The notes under the pieces: model-generated
The model's database searches: none
The model's input: only the letters and a program-made list of their open reading frames with translations
Told to the model about the DNA's origin: nothing
Source of the DNA: Lingula anatina
Taxonomy: Eukaryota > Brachiopoda > Lingulata > Lingulida > Lingulidae
Direction: 5' to 3'
Length of the DNA: 64,000 nt
Assembly (NCBI RefSeq): GCF_001039355.2
Contig: NW_019775597.1
Span: 6,734-70,733 of the forward strand
Program-made: the position numbers and the translations under genes
Shown here: positions 61,801 to 64,000 of the stretch, piece after piece
Layout: every line of letters begins with the position of its first letter
How positions within the stretch are numbered: position 1 is the first letter of the stretch

Positions 61801-64000
61801 CCTAGAGGACAGTTACATGTGTAGAAGTTCTTATAAGGGACACACTTCCCGTTGTTCTCACAGGGCTTGGTGGAGCAGGGGTGACTGCAGGTGTCTATGT
61901 TAATGCCATCAATGTAGTCCTCCATCAGAGTCAGAGGCTTGTTGTTAACAACCACCTATTTAATATAAAAATTAAGTAGGACATGTTATGTACTTTAAAA
62001 TAAGAGCAGCAGATAATGTTTTGAAAAAAAAGTTTAAGAGCATCATAAAATCTTTTAAAATTAAAGTTTAACATGTAATACAAAACCATCACAAATAAAA
62101 AAGCTTATTGACTTATGTTGATTTATTTCTTTGTACTGTTTGGTATTTCCTATTTCTCTGATAAATGTCTGTCTACCTCATCTGATTGACTCCATGTGAT
62201 ACTTTGACAGTTTTGATACCACTTTATCAAGGTTTTTACCTGATGCTTGAAACAATTTTCTGCAACTTGAATTCAATTAGTAAGTGGATTAATTTCCATA
62301 TCATAAACATTTTTTTTTCAAAAATTTACAAATTTCCACTGAGGTAATTAAAAGTATATAACATAAAATATTACCATCATTACACAAAATACATGCACAT
62401 TTCCAATGTTTATATATCGGGTATATACAGAGATCTCCTCACCTTTTGTATGCAACCTTGAAATGACTGTTTAACCCTGGCATATTTAGAAGTATCATCA
62501 TAATTTCTGTGTCCTCCAATGAAGAGATCCTGTAGAAGTGTAAGCTGTGTGTAAGCTCCCTGGGACAACCCCTGCACCGCAGGCTGCTCATTCACCTCCA
62601 GAACACCATCACGTCCTGTACGGGAGATCTTTACTGTGTGCCAGGTATTGAGGGGTAATGGCTGTGATGACCTGTGAAATATCAATTAGATTAATTACAT
62701 ATTATACTTTGTAATTCATGTAGCTGAAGCATTTGTTCAGAGAGACTGCACTAACTTTCAATTTTCAATTCTTAAAAACATGACAGAAAGACTGTTTGTA
62801 CAATGTATCATCTGCGTGTGTGTGTAAGTGCCTACATGCGTGTGTGCATGCGTGCGTGCATGCGTGCCTGTGTGTGTGTGTGTGTGAGCTAAAGAGATCT
62901 TCACTGTGTGACAGGCATTGAGAGGTAACAGCTGTGATGATCTGGGCAATATCCATTTAACTTCATCAATATACTTTGCAATTCATATAACCAAGGCTTT
63001 TACTCAAAAGGACTGCATCTATTTTCAAAGGGACTCAGACTGATATGTGTTATGTTTATATGTACAATTTTTGAGGTAGAACATGTAATACTTTCATTAT
63101 AAAAAAGCTCATTTCTTATACTACCTAATAATAGCAGGCCCAGTCCCTAAATCAAAGCGATATTCCAAATATCCATCCACCAGAGTCAGGGAGATGAAGT
63201 CTCCTCTACGGTCTGTGGTGAAGCCATTATACAGGAGGGTGCCATCTTTATTTGTAGCCTTGAAGACCAGTTCTATCTCTGTATAGCTAAGTGCTGTTCT
63301 TCTGATTCCTTCATACTGCAGGAAGGAATGCCCTGTAAACTGGGGGACCACAATGTGCTCAATGCCTGAAAATAAACTGTCCACATTAAAATCTAAAAAT
63401 TGTCTTATTTATTAAAACAAGCCCTGCAGTTATGCCATTCTAAGCACTGAGATGCTATGCAAAAAAGTATCAAGTACTTGTAAATTTCCATTGTAGACTA
63501 AATATGTAAAATCCTTACTAAGGTGTACCTATATTATCTACTACTTATAAGCAGAATCGTAAAAAAAATCAATTTTTAAACAAATGAAGTAAGATTATGT
63601 ATTACTTCTTTCACAATATTTCCCAGCAGTCATCATGGGGCAGAGACATGTGTAGGTGTCTGGAGAGTCTGCCATGCAACTTCCGCCATTACGACAACGA
63701 GAGTTACGACATATATGGGCACTGCATTCAGCTAGAGGAGAAAAAATTGAATTGGTGCATGGTAAATTATTTTCAGTAAAAGTTTATTAAAATTTATCTC
63801 AATAAATGGATAAAAGAGTCAAATTACATGTTAACAATTTTTAAAAAATTGCTTTATAATTTGATAAAAGCACAATATGTTTAAATGGATACATCAGGTT
63901 CTACATTATCAATCAAATAAGCAACAAGGATGCTCATTACCAAAAGAATACAGGATTTTCACAAAGAGAAAGATATATTACCAACAATGGAGATGACACT
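58828..64000 (-). CDS. EGFLAM: Pikachurin (EGF-like, laminin G domain protein), 3' part
   Basis: Nine exons in transcript order: 63982-64000 (cut by the window edge), 63606-63731, 63125-63365, 62443-62671, 61775-61955, 60166-60244, 59784-60014, 59523-59626, 58828-58976 (stop TGA). All junctions have AG/GT ends and compatible phases. The product reads EGF ([18 protein letters not shown]...), laminin G, EGF ([16 protein letters not shown]...), laminin G, then ends [13 protein letters not shown]...GQNINQCS. This tail and [13 protein letters not shown]...DDGKWHR match the last LG domain of vertebrate pikachurin better than agrin or perlecan, as far as I recall those sequences. Pikachurin is a secreted matrix proteoglycan that binds alpha-dystroglycan through its LG domains and organises photoreceptor ribbon synapses. 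FN3 domains expected N-terminally would lie beyond the window. Agrin-like identity is the main alternative. Confidence 0.85.
62808..62886. repeat. Interrupted (GT)n / (GTGC)n microsatellite
   Basis: GT and TGCG repeats lie at the broken end of the duplicated exon and probably mark its breakpoint. Confidence 0.85.
62880..63035 (-). pseudogene. Decayed partial duplicate of a pikachurin LG exon
   Basis: Sequence from about 62888 to 63030 resembles 62620-62780, the 5' end of the LG exon at 62443-62671 plus its upstream intron. It still reads [17 protein letters not shown] against [17 protein letters not shown] in the real exon, keeps an AG acceptor, but has lost the core Trp to Cys and then runs into a GT/CA microsatellite (62808-62885). 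It cannot encode a full LG segment. Confidence 0.8.

Overview
The window is nuclear DNA from an animal, most likely a lophotrochozoan such as a brachiopod, phoronid, nemertean, mollusc or annelid. The evidence is AT-rich DNA with introns (GT..AG junctions can be read directly), a myoinhibitory-peptide (allatostatin-B) precursor, which is a protostome neuropeptide, and a phosphonopyruvate decarboxylase, an enzyme found in only some invertebrates. Three short N runs show it is a draft scaffold. The species cannot be fixed from sequence alone.

Layout. 1-1380 (+): the last three visible exons of phosphonopyruvate decarboxylase (Ppd). 4980-5588 (-): an intronless Tctex-type dynein light chain gene, convergent with Ppd. 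The Ppd last exon and the Tctex gene then occur again as a second copy (about 6409-10966); a single N sits exactly at the end of the first copy. 15389-16450 (-): a complete two-exon BAG2 gene. 20839-22713 (-): a 624-residue precursor with about sixteen amidated Trp-Trp peptides. 23629-27830: a second tandem duplication (2.1 kb, non-coding), again with one N exactly at the junction. 27831-51058: a long gene desert with simple repeats, two MITEs and one possible orphan exon. 51059-53401 (+): a cell-surface leucine-rich-repeat protein, with its short first exon identified here. 54591-57334: a long-armed foldback element whose arms are arrays of about 180-bp units. 58828-64000 (-): the 3' half of a pikachurin (EGFLAM) gene, assembled exon by exon from compatible splice phases, running off the right edge.

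The genes do not form one pathway: Ppd (phosphonate synthesis), Tctex chain (dynein cargo or cilia), BAG2 (Hsp70 regulation), MIP (neuropeptide signalling), LRR receptor-like protein and pikachurin (extracellular matrix at synapses) are ordinary unlinked animal genes. The most notable items are the MIP precursor, the foldback element, the two N-bounded duplications (probably unmerged haplotypes or contig ends rather than biology), and a decayed duplicate of a pikachurin exon. No tRNA, rRNA, CRISPR or transposase or reverse-transcriptase gene was recognised by eye.
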